From the NCBI RefSeq assembly GCF_020497125.1, contig NC_059076.1, positions 8,237,951 through 8,301,950 on the forward strand: DNA of 64,000 nt, written 5' to 3'. The stretch comes from Mauremys mutica. Lineage: Eukaryota > Chordata > Testudines > Geoemydidae. The translations under genes and the position numbers were made by a program. Position 1 is the stretch's first letter. Every line of letters begins with the position of its first letter. Shown here piece after piece: positions 45,613 through 57,074 of the stretch. The notes beneath the pieces were generated by a model. That model was not told the origin of the DNA, made no database searches, and saw only the letters and a list, made by a program, of their open reading frames with translations.

Positions 45613-45825
45613 TTAAATGATTCCTAACACCCTGCTTGCTTTTTTGACTGCCGCTACACACCGCGTGGACATCTTCAGAGAACTATACACAATGACTCCA
45701 AGATCTCTTTCCTGATTAGTTGTAGCTAAATTAGCCCCCATCATATTGTATGTATAGTTGGGGTTATTTTTTCCAATGTGCATTACTTTACATTTATCCA
45801 CATTAAATTTCATTTTGTTGCCCAA
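45613..45825 (-). pseudogene. CR1 ORF2 fragment, next frame
   Basis: Seventy codons continue the reverse transcriptase after the frameshift: [40 protein letters not shown] and AAVKKASRVLGII. The same block occurs at 26.92-27.1 kb and 57.68-57.85 kb. A further frameshift near 45622 moves the reading to another frame for the C-terminal part ([19 protein letters not shown] at 45188-45370). Confidence 0.88.
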
Positions 45826-46289
45826 TCACTTAGTTTTGTGAGATCTTTTTGAAGTTCTTCACAGGCTGCTTTGGTCTTAATTATTTTGACCAGTTTAGTA
45901 TCATCTGCAAACTTTACCACCTCACTGTTTACCCCTTTCTCCAAATCATTTATGAATAAGTTGAATAGGATTGGTCCTAGGTCTGACCCTTGGGGAACAC
46001 CACTAGTTACCCCTCTCCATTCTGAAAAATTACCTTTTATTCCTACTCTTTGTTCCCTGTCTTTTAACCAGTTCTCAATCCATGAAAAGATCTTCCCTCT
46101 TATCCCATGACAACTTAATTTATGTAGGAGCCTTTGGTGAGGGACCTTGTCAAAGGCTTTCTGGAAATCGAAGTACACTATGTCCACTGGATCCCCCTTG
46201 TCCACATGTTTGACCCCTTCAAAGAACTCTAATAGATTAGTAAGACACGATTCCTCTTTACAGAAACCATGTTGACTTTTGCCCAACAA
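45810..46289 (-). pseudogene. CR1 reverse transcriptase core
   Basis: A 159-codon open stretch covers the reverse transcriptase palm. Motif A is IVYFDFQKAFDKVPH (residues about 37-51), with the first catalytic aspartate. The motif usually read GVPQGSVLGP is GVPQGSDLGP here (97-106), a valine to aspartate change beside the active site. Motif C is KFADDTKL with FADD at 127-130, the metal-binding pair. It ends at SDWATK because of a one-base shift; the next frame resumes with MKFNVDKCKVMHIG. This is the only copy in the window with both catalytic blocks intact. The methionine start is internal. Confidence 0.92.
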
Positions 46290-46337
46290 GTTATGTTCTT
46301 CTATATGTCTGACAATTTTATTCTTTACTATTGTTCA

Positions 46338-48716
46338 AAATCTCCACATCCATTTCTAGCAGGCAAGAGAGTTCACCTTCTTGACAGCTTTCCCTTCAAG
46401 GTCTTTAGTTCAACTGTTAATTGGTATGCTCATTAACAGATCCACTATGAGGAAGTGGAGCCAAATTTATATTCTGTCAGCACTTCCCGGGAGGAGCATG
46501 CTAAACAAATAAGTTTTTCACTATCTCTCCCTGCTTCCTCATGATGGCTCAGGTTTGCAGGCCTGCTATAAACCCCAATAAATATAACAGCCATTTAATA
46601 ACTGATTGCCCCAGGGGATTTATGTAATCTCAGGATTACAAATGCTAATTCCTTTCTCCAGTCATGTTTCTGTATTTATTGATTGGTGAACTGGCTGTAA
46701 AACTGATTTAAGCTAATGGCAGCACACACCGTGGTGGGTGGAATGCCTGTTTGATGACAAAACACTGGTTGGGCGGAGTGATGCTGAGCCAGTATTTGAA
46801 ACATTTGAAAGGGAAGGGGCTGGGAATCAGAAGTAGTTACTGTCGTTAGTACAATTTCTCTGATAATTACAGTTGCCCTTTTTATTGTGCTGCTTCTGCA
46901 GTAAAACCGTTCTAGCACAGCATATCTCTCTTCCTCCCGCCTACACTCGCAGGAAACGTGCACCCCATTGCAAATGTTTCTCTTTCTTGAATGTTAATCT
47001 ACTGCATCATAACCTTCCTCACAGGGCCACTAGACCATTTGGATTTGCGGGCCCGAGACTGGATTTAAGTGGTGGTCAAATATGCAGCAGAGGCAGTGAA
47101 ACACAATGGTGCCTTTCTCCTGGAAGGGCTTGTGTTCTACATGCAGATGGGTCTTCTTTAATATTAAGCCAAGGCACAGGGCATGTGGGCTGCCCTCTGG
47201 ATCAATGAGAGGGAAGGGACAAAGGCTAATCTGGAAATTCCATGGATGACAACCACCACCACCCCGAAAAACCAGAGGAACAGCCGTGCTTCTCCTGCAT
47301 CCTGACTGAAAAGGTGGAGAGGGAAATTATACCGGCCACTGCCCAGTTGCGTTGAAGTTAGGGAAGAAGAGGCAGGGAGCTTTATATCCCACAAAGGAGG
47401 CTGTCGTAATGTAGCTGCCTGTGGTCTCCTTGAGCTGAAAAGGAAGGCACCTTTTGATGCCAGCCCCTCACACCCAGTGGCTTGTGGGTGGCGCAGAACC
47501 CTGGCACCCTGCACAAAAGGTAGCTGCAGAAGGTTGGCATTGGGAGGAGTGAGCTCTCTGCCCTTTGAAAAAAAAAGTGCATCAGTGGCCACTGATGAGC
47601 TCGCTTCCCCAGGGACTGCGGGGGGCATGATGCCTGTCTTTGTATTACAGGGCATAATGCCTCCAGCCGGTGCTGATTGGTGTCCTCAGCCCCTGTGCAC
47701 CACAGCTTTAAGGCAAACATGTCTCTATATAATACAATATCCTGCAAACACAAGTACATAGTAAGATTCCAGAACTGTCACTCTGTGTGTCACTCTGAAG
47801 CCTAGAATGTCTGTTGAGTCAGAGCGAAGCAATGGCAGCAGCTACAAACGTGGTGGAGAGCTCTTTTTGTTCAGAAAATCCTGGTTTCGTGGTCTGCGAC
47901 CATCCAATGTTTAAGTTTTTAGTCATTTTGACTTTATGAATTACACCCATGCAGTGTTCAGCTCAGGAAAGCATGTATCTACGCCATACTATGATTCTTC
48001 GACCACTGTGATAGCAGAGCTAACACAACCAAGCACCATCCTTACTCTGCAGTTTCTTTGCATGTAACAATTTCATTGGTTGCATGAGGGAGACTGCACA
48101 TATGGTGGAATTCTTGGCCCAACTGCCAGAGGTCTTCAAAACCACCCATGCAACAATACAACTAGCACACACAATAATCCCAAACACACGCAACTCCTCA
48201 CTGCAGCACACACTCCTCAGTCACTACCCACACAAATCAAGGATTGTCACTCTGTCTGTCTGTGTCACTCTGAAGCCGAGATATTCTAAACAGAAAGTAC
48301 CCTCAACCATGCTTGGAAACAGGATTAGGGCCTCAGAGACATTAACTGAGCCCTGAAAGGGTGAAACTCAAAGCAGTGCAAGGAAGTGCGAGGGAATGTG
48401 CTGTAAGAGTTAAGGAGTGGAAGTGCTCTGCTGATTTACAAGGAAGCCCCAGGTAGCCTGTTAAGCCAGTTTTCCATCAGCTTCCTGCTGCCGGAGTGCC
48501 ATAACCAAACCAACTGCCAGGGAGACTTGGGGCTGCATGTTCTCAAAACTCTTACTGAAGACCTGAGAGTTATATGGCATGGCAGCTTATTCCGTGAAGG
48601 GAAAAGAATCAAGTATGTGTATGAGTTTAATCATCTTTAAATAATTCTTGTAAATTTTGAAAAACAAACAAACCGTAGAGAATCTTATTTATGCTGGGCC
48701 TGAGTTTCAGAAGAGC
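46338..48716. other. Non-coding stretch
   Basis: No gene that I can support. A 163-codon open frame on the minus strand at 47164-47655 has no recognisable domain and is low in complexity near its end. The region near 47280-47480 and 47600-47700 is GC-richer and may be an old repeat I cannot name. Confidence 0.4.
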
Positions 48717-49018
48717 CGGGGCGGCTCTATGTTTTTTGCCGCCCCAAGCACGGCACTCAGGCGGCCTTTGGTGGTGTTTCTGCGGGAGGTCCGCCGGTCA
48801 CACGGATTCAGCGGCGGTTCTGCGGGTGATCTCCTGGTCCTGCGCCTTCAGCGTGCCCCCCGCCGAATTGCCGCTGAAGCCGCGGGACTGGCGGACCTCC
48901 CGCAGGAATGCCGCCGAAGGCTCCCTGACTCCTGCCCTCACGGCGACCGGCAGGCTGCCGCCCCCGGCTTGCCGCCCCAGGCATGCGCTTGGTGCACTGG
49001 TGCCTGGAGCTGCCTCTG
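48717..49018. mobile_element. hAT-like MITE, GC-rich
   Basis: It begins CGGGGCGGCTCTATG and ends GCCTGGAGCTGCCTCTG, imperfect inverted repeats of a CAGGGGCGGCTC form, close to the family at 42259 and 50857. The interior has inverted pairs such as GCGGGAGGTCCGCC with GGCGGACCTCCCGC. The flanking 8-mers do not match, so the duplication has decayed or the ends are off. No coding capacity. Confidence 0.65.
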
Positions 49019-50856
49019 GTCTGCGCTCAGCACCCTTTGAAAGCAATGAACGGGCTGAGCACTTATGAAAATCTGGCCCGCCATGTCTTAATGCGTTATA
49101 AACTCAAAGGCACAGCATCACGCTTTTTTCATCCCCCTGTTTAGCTCCCCTCAAAAACAATAATATAAAGGCAGAGCTGCTTTACAACAAGAGTATCAAT
49201 TTAACAACAAGGAGCGTTTCAAATACACCTAAGAGATGTGCTCCCATCTGGAGCTCCTCAAATGGCAATGGGACTTGTGCTCCTAAATTCCTTAAGCTAT
49301 TTTCCCTCTCTCTTTAAGCTGAGTCCGCTAACTGGCCAATTGCTTGGTCATTAGGTCAGAGTGGCAGTATATAGAGCACTCTTTAAACCCGAAAAATGAC
49401 TTCATTTCCAAAGGCAGCAGTGAAATAAATCCTGATGTGGGGGTTGCTCAGTTTGTTATATTGTGGATATTTTAGTATTACCAATTTAGAATTAATGAAC
49501 ATGGCAGAAGTGCTGTAAATGGTGATTCATAATTTACTGTATGGTATTGCTTACTTTTTTTGATTTGTGACTAGCTACTAAAGAAACATAACTCAAGTTA
49601 CAGCTATAAGATGTAGACAGATGAAAATGTATGTAGGCTAGTCTATATTTAAAGCAGTCTGTGAAGAGCACATCTAATAAGCCATCTTTTTTTCTTAAAA
49701 TAAATGAAATGAAGTTGAACAAACGCAGACTAGAAAACATGAGACATCAATGAGCTACAGTCAGTGTTTGTAATGAAAAATGTGCACTTAATTCCCAGAG
49801 CAGAGAATGCAGGTGGTAGAGTGTGTGGAATGCCTTTGAAAGTGTTGCATGCCAGCTACATCTGAAAGATATCAAAACCAAATCTCCTCGACAATGCTGG
49901 AACTCCCATCAGCTCTGTCAGAGAAATCCTCTCAAAGTGGCTGCTGGAGAACAGCAGACAGTAAGCAGAGTTAAAATGTGTTTCATCCTAATTTCAGAGC
50001 TGAACATTCCCCCACAGCTTTATTTGAGAACCAACATTTACAATGTAGCCTTTGTGATTAAAAGATTGAGCCACCCAAGCCCATCACTTCCCCTTTCTCT
50101 ATAACAAGCTGCAGCAGGTGACCTCTTGGAAAGAGTGCAGATGTCTACAAGCAATGGCCACTTTCCCATGCATCTTCTCCACTGGAGATACTCCTGCCAG
50201 CAAAGCAGAATGGCCAGGGGCAAGTGGCTGCAAGTTTTCAGGCTCTCTGCGCTACTGGCCTGCCTACCACACGTGCAGTCTCTCATCTGTGGGGTCTCCA
50301 AGCCAGAAGAATGTTCCAGCAGTAACTTACTGTGGAGCATTTTCATCATATGGAATGTTGCCCTGAAAGCGAGACCAGGCCTCTTAGACAGCTATTCCCA
50401 GTCACCTCACCAGGTTGGCCCGTCACTCTTTATGGGCGCTCAGTTCATACATATTCTGCAGCCACAGAAGGGCAACAAAGGGCCATGTTTCTTCAGAGAA
50501 TCCCACCCCATTTCCAAAGAATTCTGAGACTTACTGGCCCTTGCTTTGGTGCTCACCTCTCCACAGAATCGAGTACGGAAGCAGAATGGAGGCATTAGTA
50601 GTTATTCCCAAATATATTAACATATGCTGAATTTTCTTTTCATTTGGCTTTCTTAGTAGCCTCTCAGAGCTTCCTGATTTGGAACCAGCAAACGGGCTCG
50701 TTCTTTCAGGACAACAGGAGTGGGCAGTGGACACTGGATAAAGACATTGTCCTCGTCTGCTTTTATTGCAAATATACAGTTCCGGCAGATGGAGCTGAAT
50801 GCCAACATGCACATACGGGCTAGATGCTGCTCGGGGGCCTGAGGCTGATCACTACT
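49019..50856. other. Non-coding stretch
   Basis: No gene or clear element. 49380-49760 is AT-rich. Several overlapping frames of 80-130 codons at 50.1-50.6 kb show no domain. Confidence 0.45.
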
Positions 50857-51091
50857 CAGGACCGGCTCCAGGGGTTTTGCCACCCCAAGCAGCCAAAACA
50901 AAACAAACAAAGAAAAAAAAGCCGCGATTGCGATCTGCGGCAATTCAGCGGGAGGTCCTTTGCTCCGACTGGGAGTGAGGGACCCTCCGCCAAATTGCCG
51001 CCGAATAGCTGGACCTGCCGCCCCTCTCTGGAGGAGCCGCCCCAAGCACCTGCTTGCTAAGCTGGTGCCTGGAGCCGGCCCTGTCACTACT
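50849..51091. mobile_element. hAT MITE with perfect 8-bp TSD
   Basis: The 227-bp body at 50857-51083 begins CAGGACCGGCTCCAGG and ends GGTGCCTGGAGCCGGCCCTG. A perfect 8-bp duplication TCACTACT lies on both sides (50849-50856, 51084-51091). CAG...CTG ends and 8-bp duplication define hAT. The interior shares GCCACCCCAAGCAG-type and AAAGCCGCGAT sequence with the 42259 copy. Confidence 0.9.
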
Positions 51092-52143
51092 GCTGCTGTC
51101 CGGGTTGCAGTTCCCAGCGGTCGTTTTTCCCGTCTGATTTAAGATTGAGTTGTGCCTTGAGGGCACAGCCCTATGGTGAGAGTAGCGCGGAGGGCAGCAC
51201 TGTCTCAGGGACACAAGATGTCTCCCAAGCCTTGTGTTGCACAGAGGGAGCATGCCTGCTGTTGCATGACTTTACTGCCCTTATACACTGGTTGCACTTT
51301 GTAGGCTGGTGCAGTGAGTGGTGGAAAGGGTCAGCATCATGCCTCCCTTTGGAGTCCTGGATGCCCCCAGGGCTGCACAGAGGGATGGCAGAGGTACTTG
51401 GTCCTTTCACAGCCTTGGCCCATCATGGTACCTTGGAAAGAGCCAAGAGCAACCAGCTCATCAGACAGATCATTAGGTTTGAGTGTCCCTGCATTTAGCT
51501 GTAGAAGCCTTGCCAGGGTAACTGGCTGACTCCAAACTTAATTTTGTGCCAGGGTCTCAGTTCTCAGTCTGAACTGCTCTTGAGCCCCAAGCTTAACTAA
51601 TGGAACGGAAAGCGACTCGCACGCGTGACTTCAAACCAGCTCATCAGAGGGACCAGATTCAGTATGATGGATTGGGGGGAGGGATGAGCAATAATTACAC
51701 TTTAAAACAAAATGATTATCAGAAGATAATTAATCGTGAACATTAAGATTATCCGATTAATCTTTGCTGCCCGGATGAGTCTCAAAGGCTGCCAACATCA
51801 AAACGGAAGTAGCGTCTAAAAGGCAGCGGTTGGGGTGGGGGAGGCAGAAGGAGGTGCAGTGTTGCAGGTGTGAGCAGAGATAAAGGGGCGGGGCGGGGCT
51901 GGGGAGGGTGTCCAAAGCACTCGGTGTTGCTCTGACTATGCACCGGTGGGAGTTTTACCACTGACTTCCGGAGGAACAGAGGTGAGCACTTTGAAAATCC
52001 TCCCAACAAGACAGATGGGTGTTTTAACCATAAATATGTAAGTAGCAAATTACGTCACATTATCAGAGTGCCTGAAGCGATGCTGCTGGTGCAGCCTGGA
52101 GAGAGAGGACAGAGATCCAGGGTCACATTTTCAGAAGTGTCTC
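51092..52143. other. Non-coding stretch
   Basis: No gene. A G-rich purine stretch lies at 51830-51910 (GGGGCGGGGCGGGGCTGGGG), with Sp1-like GC boxes, but with no CpG island or exon around it. Confidence 0.45.
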
Positions 52144-52379
52144 CAGGCTTGTTTACAGGCTGGGGTGTGACTCTACCCCACACAGGCTGATGTCACTAAC
52201 TGTCCATGTGGACCATGCTGTTGCTCATTAACTCATTAGTGTGCTTTGACGTAGAGGGCCCCATCAGAGCACATTGATGAACAGTTAATGCATGTCACAG
52301 TTAGTGTGTGGCAGGCTAGTGTGCGGTAGATTCACACCCCAGCTTGTCATGGACTAAATGTCCATGTAGACAAGCCCTA
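52144..52379. mobile_element. Short TIR element (MITE)
   Basis: The left end AGGCTTGTTTACAGG and the inverted right end (ATGTAGACAAGCCCT) match at most positions, giving an element of about 236 bp. Inverted internal motifs (GTGTGACTCTACCCCAC with GTGCGGTAGATTCACACC) support the pairing. The AGGGCTTGTCTACA end type is shared with other MITEs here. Target duplication unresolved. Confidence 0.6.
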
Positions 52380-52490
52380 AGTGACTTAGGAGCTTAAGTT
52401 CCCTTTTCAGAAATGATGTAGACACTTGAAAGTCAATGGGACTTAGTAGCCTAAGTCACTTGGGTGCTCTTGAAAATATTACTCAAAGTC
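52380..52490. repeat. Foldback repeat
   Basis: GTGACTTAGGAGCTTAAGTTCC at the start is mirrored by GGGACTTAGTAGCCTAAGTCAC. This is another member of the short palindromic group, directly next to the MITE. Confidence 0.6.
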
Positions 52491-52737
52491 TAGGAAATGA
52501 AACAATTAACAGACCGTACATATTTTTCTTTACAAGCTGGTGAAACTGACTATTATTCCAATGCATGAGCCCAATACTAAATTTGCTGACATCAATGGGC
52601 ATTTTGCTGCTGACTTCAATGGGAGCAGGTCTGAGTCCCTCGTTTGGGATTGGAAAAAGGCGTTACAGAAAACTAAAGGCCTATACAGTATTACGCCTTT
52701 TCATCCTGGCCTCTCTTCACATACATTTAATAGCTCT

Positions 52738-53185
52738 TGTTCATCAGCCTCATTTGGAGTACTGTGTCCAGTTTTGGGCCCCACGCTACAAGAAGGATGT
52801 GGATAAATTGGAGAGAGTCCAGCAGAGGGCAACAAAAATGATTAGGGGGCTGGAGCACATGACTTATGAGGAGAGGCTGAGGGAACTGGGATTGTTTAGT
52901 CTGCAGAAGAGAAGAATGAGGGGGGATTTGATAGCTGCTTTCAACTACCTGAAAGGGGGTTCCAAAGAGGATGGATCTAGACTGTTCTCAGTGGTAGAAG
53001 ATGACAGAACAAGGAGTAATGGTCTCAAGTTGCAGAGGGGGAGGTTTAGGTTGGACATTAGGAAAAACTTTTTCACTAGTAGGGTGGTGAAGAACTGGAA
53101 TGCGTTACCTAGGGAGGTGGTGGAATCTCCTTCCTTAGAGGTTTTTAAGGTCAGGCTTGACAAAGCCCTGGCTGGGATGATTTAG
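52738..53185 (+). pseudogene. CR1 ORF2 C-terminal domain, open
   Basis: About 148 codons are open and in frame to a stop at the expected place. The frame extends upstream to 52565, but those first 58 codons are unrelated flanking sequence. Key blocks: [80 protein letters not shown] and [20 protein letters not shown]. It is better preserved than the relative at 3.3 kb, which suggests a younger insertion. It has no catalytic part. Confidence 0.87.
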
Positions 53186-53367
53186 TTGTCCCTAGCCTCT
53201 GTTCGTCAGAGGATGGAGATGGATGGCAGGAGAGAGATCACTTGATCATTGCCTGTTAGGTTCACTCCCTCAGGGGCACCTGGCATTGGCCACTGTCGGT
53301 AGACAGATACTGGGCTAGATGGACCTTTGGTCTGACCCGGTACGGCCTTTCTTATGTTCTTATGTTC
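52738..53367 (+). mobile_element. Chimeric CR1-type LINE
   Basis: Coding sequence from [15 protein letters not shown] to the end of ORF2 closely matches the copy at 3.3-3.75 kb ([31 protein letters not shown]). The 3' UTR should then be the GGTCCTGCTTTGAGCAGGGG type. Instead, right after GGGATGATTTAGTTG (to about 53188), the UTR is that of the 27.6-kb copy (CCTAGCCTCTGTTCGTCAGA), ending in TTCTTATG repeats. The element looks like a fusion of two CR1 subfamilies. It is 5'-truncated near 52738. Confidence 0.85.
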
Positions 53368-56074
53368 TGTTCAGTGGTTTTGTTTTTTTTTCCCTGTAAT
53401 TGTGCTACTTCAGTCATCACAGTGCACTGAGGATACAATTTGTATGAGAGATGCTGTACCAAATATAAATATTTTGGATCATGTCCCTTTGGCAGGCCTT
53501 GTGCTTCAACTGAGTGCACAGTGCATGTCGTTTATGTCAGGCTAACGGATCTGTGGTTCACTTTGTCCCGTGATGTGAGGCTACTGTCAGTACATAATGT
53601 GCTACGTATTCTCCAGTTAAATATATTTTGACAACTCTGAGTGGCCATGATGTGTGTGCAAGGCATGTGTTGCACCTTTTGTTCAGCCACAGTCGCTTTC
53701 CCATTCACCGTGCTCTGATCTGGGCCCAAAACTGCCGGCAGCTCTGAGAGCCATGTGGTGCCTATGTGCCAGAAGAAATGTCATTCTGCACTGCTAGGCA
53801 GGTTACTCCGTTAAGTCTACCCACCGTCAGGTTTCCCTTCTTTTGACCCTGTGACCGCACTCCTATCTCTGTTATTTCATTAGTTGTCCCCCGAAATCGG
53901 TTGGTTTCCAGGTCCTGTAGATCCTCCCCTTAGGCTGCGGGGGGGATCCTTTAGCAGTGGCCGGGCTTCCCCCGCCCACTTCCTGGAACCCAATAGGATT
54001 AGCTTAACTTGTTTTGCAACCCCCTTTGTCCTGCTGCCTTTCTACATTTACTCCACAGTGAGATCAGGGTGTAGTGGAGGTGTTGCAGATGTGCCTCATC
54101 CTTATGGGGTCTCTTATGTTACTTTGGACTCGGTTTTACAATTTATTTTGTAAATTAATGCAGAGGAGGATGAATTACAAAAAAATGAAATGCTTTGTAG
54201 CTTACTCTGTCTTAGAAAAGTACTGCTTTCAGCACTCTCAAAGTGTTCTGCCAGCTGATCTCTCTGAGGCCACAAGCTTAGACGTTTTTGTGGGTAACAA
54301 AAATAGACAGATTTATCAAAGTCCATACTTAAAAAAAACAAATGAGGAGTTGTGGATTTCAGGAGATTCGGTAGGCCCTTGGGGGTAGCTGTAAGAGGAG
54401 AACGGCAATCACGGGGGGTGTTGCTCTAAGAGGATTCAAAAGAACATTTTGACAACCATGCATTTCAGAGGTACCTGCAGAACCACCAGACAATGAGCAA
54501 CTCTCCAATCCATTTGGCAAAGATTTGGAGTCAGCCAGACTCCACTTAAGATACATGATGGTATTTCAGTGAGTGATGTCATATTAAGGCTCAGCACAGA
54601 CACAGCTGGGCCCCAAATTCAGCATCCAGATGAGGAAAGCTGGAAGGTCAGTGACTGGTTAGTAGGTAGTATGGCAGGGAGGTCTCGAGAAGATGTCTAC
54701 AGACTGTCAGCTACTTCCACACTAAGACCTTGATTCAGCAAAACATTTAACTTTGTCAGTGGGACTTAAGCACAGTCTTAACATTAAACATGTATTGAAG
54801 TGTTTTGTTGTATTGGGCCCAAAGTCCCTTTCAGAATGACAGCTCATCTCCAATCCTATCTATTAATTTAATCTCCCACCCCCAGGGGACATTTGGGGCC
54901 AGATTCTGCAACCCTTAGTTTTCTTAAGAAGCTCTTACTACTTCAAGCAGCCCTGTGGATTTCATTGGGAACTATTGTATGATATGCACCATTCAGTGAG
55001 TGTGAGTGGGTGGCAGAATCTGTCTCATTATCTTGTGTGCTGTATTAAAACTTTGTAATTAAAAGGGAAAAAATAGTTTCAAGGCATTATTTTTTCATAT
55101 AATTTCTCTCAACAAATGTATCTTTCTGAAAGAAGTCGTCAGCACTGAGTTTATCTCTGCACAGAAGGAGAAACAAACACTGGGTATGACATCAACTTCA
55201 TTCTTTCTCAGGCTTGGGAGATAACAATATAAAACATGACATTTAACATCAGGCTTTTCTAAAGGCTTCCTGATAATTGTGAAGGATCCCTTTGTTTGAA
55301 CCAGTCACTTTCACAGCTCTCCTGCAAAAACTTTGAAGGGGAAGATGGAGAGAGACGACCCCTCCCACCTGGTTTGGCAAATTGCACAATGGGGTCAGTT
55401 TAGCATTGTGCCTTGCCTTGACAGTGACATGTTTGTAGGAGGAATGGTTTACGCTGCTCCAGTCCTTGTTCTTTTTCCCCCATCAGAACCAGAAATGAGC
55501 AGGTTCATTATCACAAACACACAAACTTGTGCTAAGGTTTATGGTTGCCTCAGATTAAGTGGGTGGGGATTTCATGGTTTTGAGAAACAACATAGGGTGC
55601 TTATTACCATGGCTTACCATGCTGAGGAGTATTGTCTCATTGTCACCTTGAGCTCTCCCTGCCGGTTTGCTGTGTCCACGTGTTGTATCTTAGATTGTGA
55701 GCTCTTCAGAACAAGCTCTGTGTGCTTTTGTTAGGTGTGTACAACATGCAGCGCAGTGGGGCCCAGATCTATGATTGTGGCTCCTAAAGGCAACCATAAT
55801 TAGCCGGGGGGAAACATTTTGATTCAGTGTGGGGTGCCACATGAACTACAGATGTACCGGCAGCACTGTCAGGCAGCCACATGTGACAAGGTTTCCCTTT
55901 GGTGGCAATGTATATTGGGCCCTCCGTGCATTGCCAGGCTTGTTTGTCAGCGTAAGGGCATGAAGTCAATGTAGGAGTTTTCTTCAAATTAAAATAAAAG
56001 TTCTCTTAGTTAAAGCAGGGCTTTATTTCAACCATACAATGAATGGCAGCTATTATTTATGCGATACTAGGTGC
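53368..56074. other. Non-coding stretch with foldback repeats
   Basis: No gene. 54725-54825 (GATTCAGCAAAACATTTAAC with inverse CAATACAACAAAACAC) and 54895-55022 (CCAGATTCTGCAACCC with GGTGGCAGAATCTGTC) are short foldback repeats. The rest looks single-copy. Confidence 0.45.
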
Positions 56075-56305
56075 TAGATGCCTCATTGTTCTAGGTGCTG
56101 TAGGTACATATGGTGAAAGTCTCTGCCCTCTAAAACTTTTGATCTAAATAGGACAGCTACAAGGTGGGAGGGGAAATGAAGGCACAGAAAGGAGACGTGA
56201 CTAGACCAATGTCAAAATAGCAAGCCAGTGGCAGAAAGAGAAATTGAATGGAGGTCTCCTGAGTCCGAGGCCAGTGCCCTACCCACAGGACCACTCTCCA
56301 ATAGT
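56075..56305 (-). mobile_element. MIR-like CORE-SINE
   Basis: On the + strand the order is AGGTGCTGTAGGTACATATG, AAATGAAGGCACAGAAAGGA, GCAAGCCAGTGGCAGAAAGA, ATTGAATGGAGGTCTCCTGA and CAGTGCCCTACCCACAGGAC. This is the reverse complement of a MIR-type SINE from tail to tRNA-like head. Diverged and non-functional. Confidence 0.7.
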
Positions 56306-56449
56306 AGCACACAACAAAATAATGCATTAGGCAAGAAGAACCCTTGCAGTTTCAGGGAATTAGACCAGGAGTAGGATTTGGAATATAGTGTAACTTGTAT
56401 TGGAGGGAGTTTGGAGTCCCCTCGCCCCCTTAAGGATCATCTTGAATTC
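56306..56449. other. Spacer
   Basis: Nothing recognised. Confidence 0.4.
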
Positions 56450-56745
56450 TTAGGGTACGTCCATACTACCCATCGGATCGGCGGGTAGTGTTTGATGTAT
56501 CGGGGAGTGATTTATCACGTCTTGTCTGGATGCGATAAATCAGTCTGCTAATCGACGCCCATACTCCACCTCGGCAGGAGGAGTAAGCGCATTCGACGGG
56601 GGAGCTGCGGCAGTCAACTCGCTGCCGTGAGGACGCCAGGTAAGTCAAACTAAGATACTTCGACTTCAGCTACTCAAATAGCATAGCTGAAGTTGTGTAT
56701 CTTAGTTCGGACCCCCACCCCCACCCCAGTGTAGACCAGCCCTTA
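56450..56745. mobile_element. PIF/Harbinger-like MITE
   Basis: The 290-bp body at 56453-56742 starts GGGTACGTCCATACTACCC and ends AGTGTAGACCAGCCC. A 3-bp duplication TTA flanks it (56450-56452, 56743-56745), and the reconstituted empty site is CTTAG, the core of the target preference known for PIF elements. Internal palindromes (GCGATAAATC; CTTCAGCTA / TAGCTGAAG) match those of the copy at 18795. No coding capacity. Confidence 0.8.
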
Positions 56746-56990
56746 GATTCAAATGTAAAAATGCAAAGTGAAACTCAGGTTTCAGGTTGACCCCATGCAA
56801 AGTTGTCTATTTACATGTGGTTTCAAGTCAAAACTATAAACCCAGAAAAGGATCTTGTAGGTTATATTGCATCACAAATTGAATGAGTCAACAGTGTGAT
56901 GCTGTTGCAAAGAATGAACCATGCCAAATCAACCTGATTTCCTTCTTTGACAGGGTTAGTTGCCTGGTGGACATGAGATAAGCAGTTCAT

Positions 56991-57074
56991 GTGACATACC
57001 TTGATTTTTGTATGGCTTTTGACACAGTCCCATGTGACAGTCTCATAGGCAAACTAGGGAAATGTGGTCTAGAT
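56991..57074 (+). pseudogene. CR1 reverse transcriptase motif A fragment
   Basis: TYLDFCMAFDTVPCDSLIGK corresponds to the YLDFSKAFDTV motif A, with the catalytic aspartate kept. The frame is cut at residue 28 by the hAT element; further codons in the same open frame are transposon sequence. Confidence 0.85.

Larger units (their letters stand above)
44904..46337 (-). mobile_element. CR1-type LINE, longest copy (1.4 kb)
   Basis: The 3' end is at the low coordinate, where the reverse complement ends CCATTCTTATGTTTTTATGA. The 3' UTR (44920-45120) matches that at 27.6 kb. Coding sequence then runs back through the ORF2 C terminus and the reverse transcriptase core to about 46337, where similarity stops. 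Frameshifts occur near 45815, 45625 and 45380, and the C terminus is broken again near 45225. The endonuclease domain is missing, as in most 5'-truncated CR1 copies. Confidence 0.92.

Noticed and set aside
47164..47655. 163-codon minus-strand frame
   Set aside because: No recognisable domain, no splice or promoter context, low-complexity end; treated as chance.
48657..49068. Frames of about 125 codons on the + strand
   Set aside because: They lie within the GC-rich hAT-like MITE at 48717-49018.
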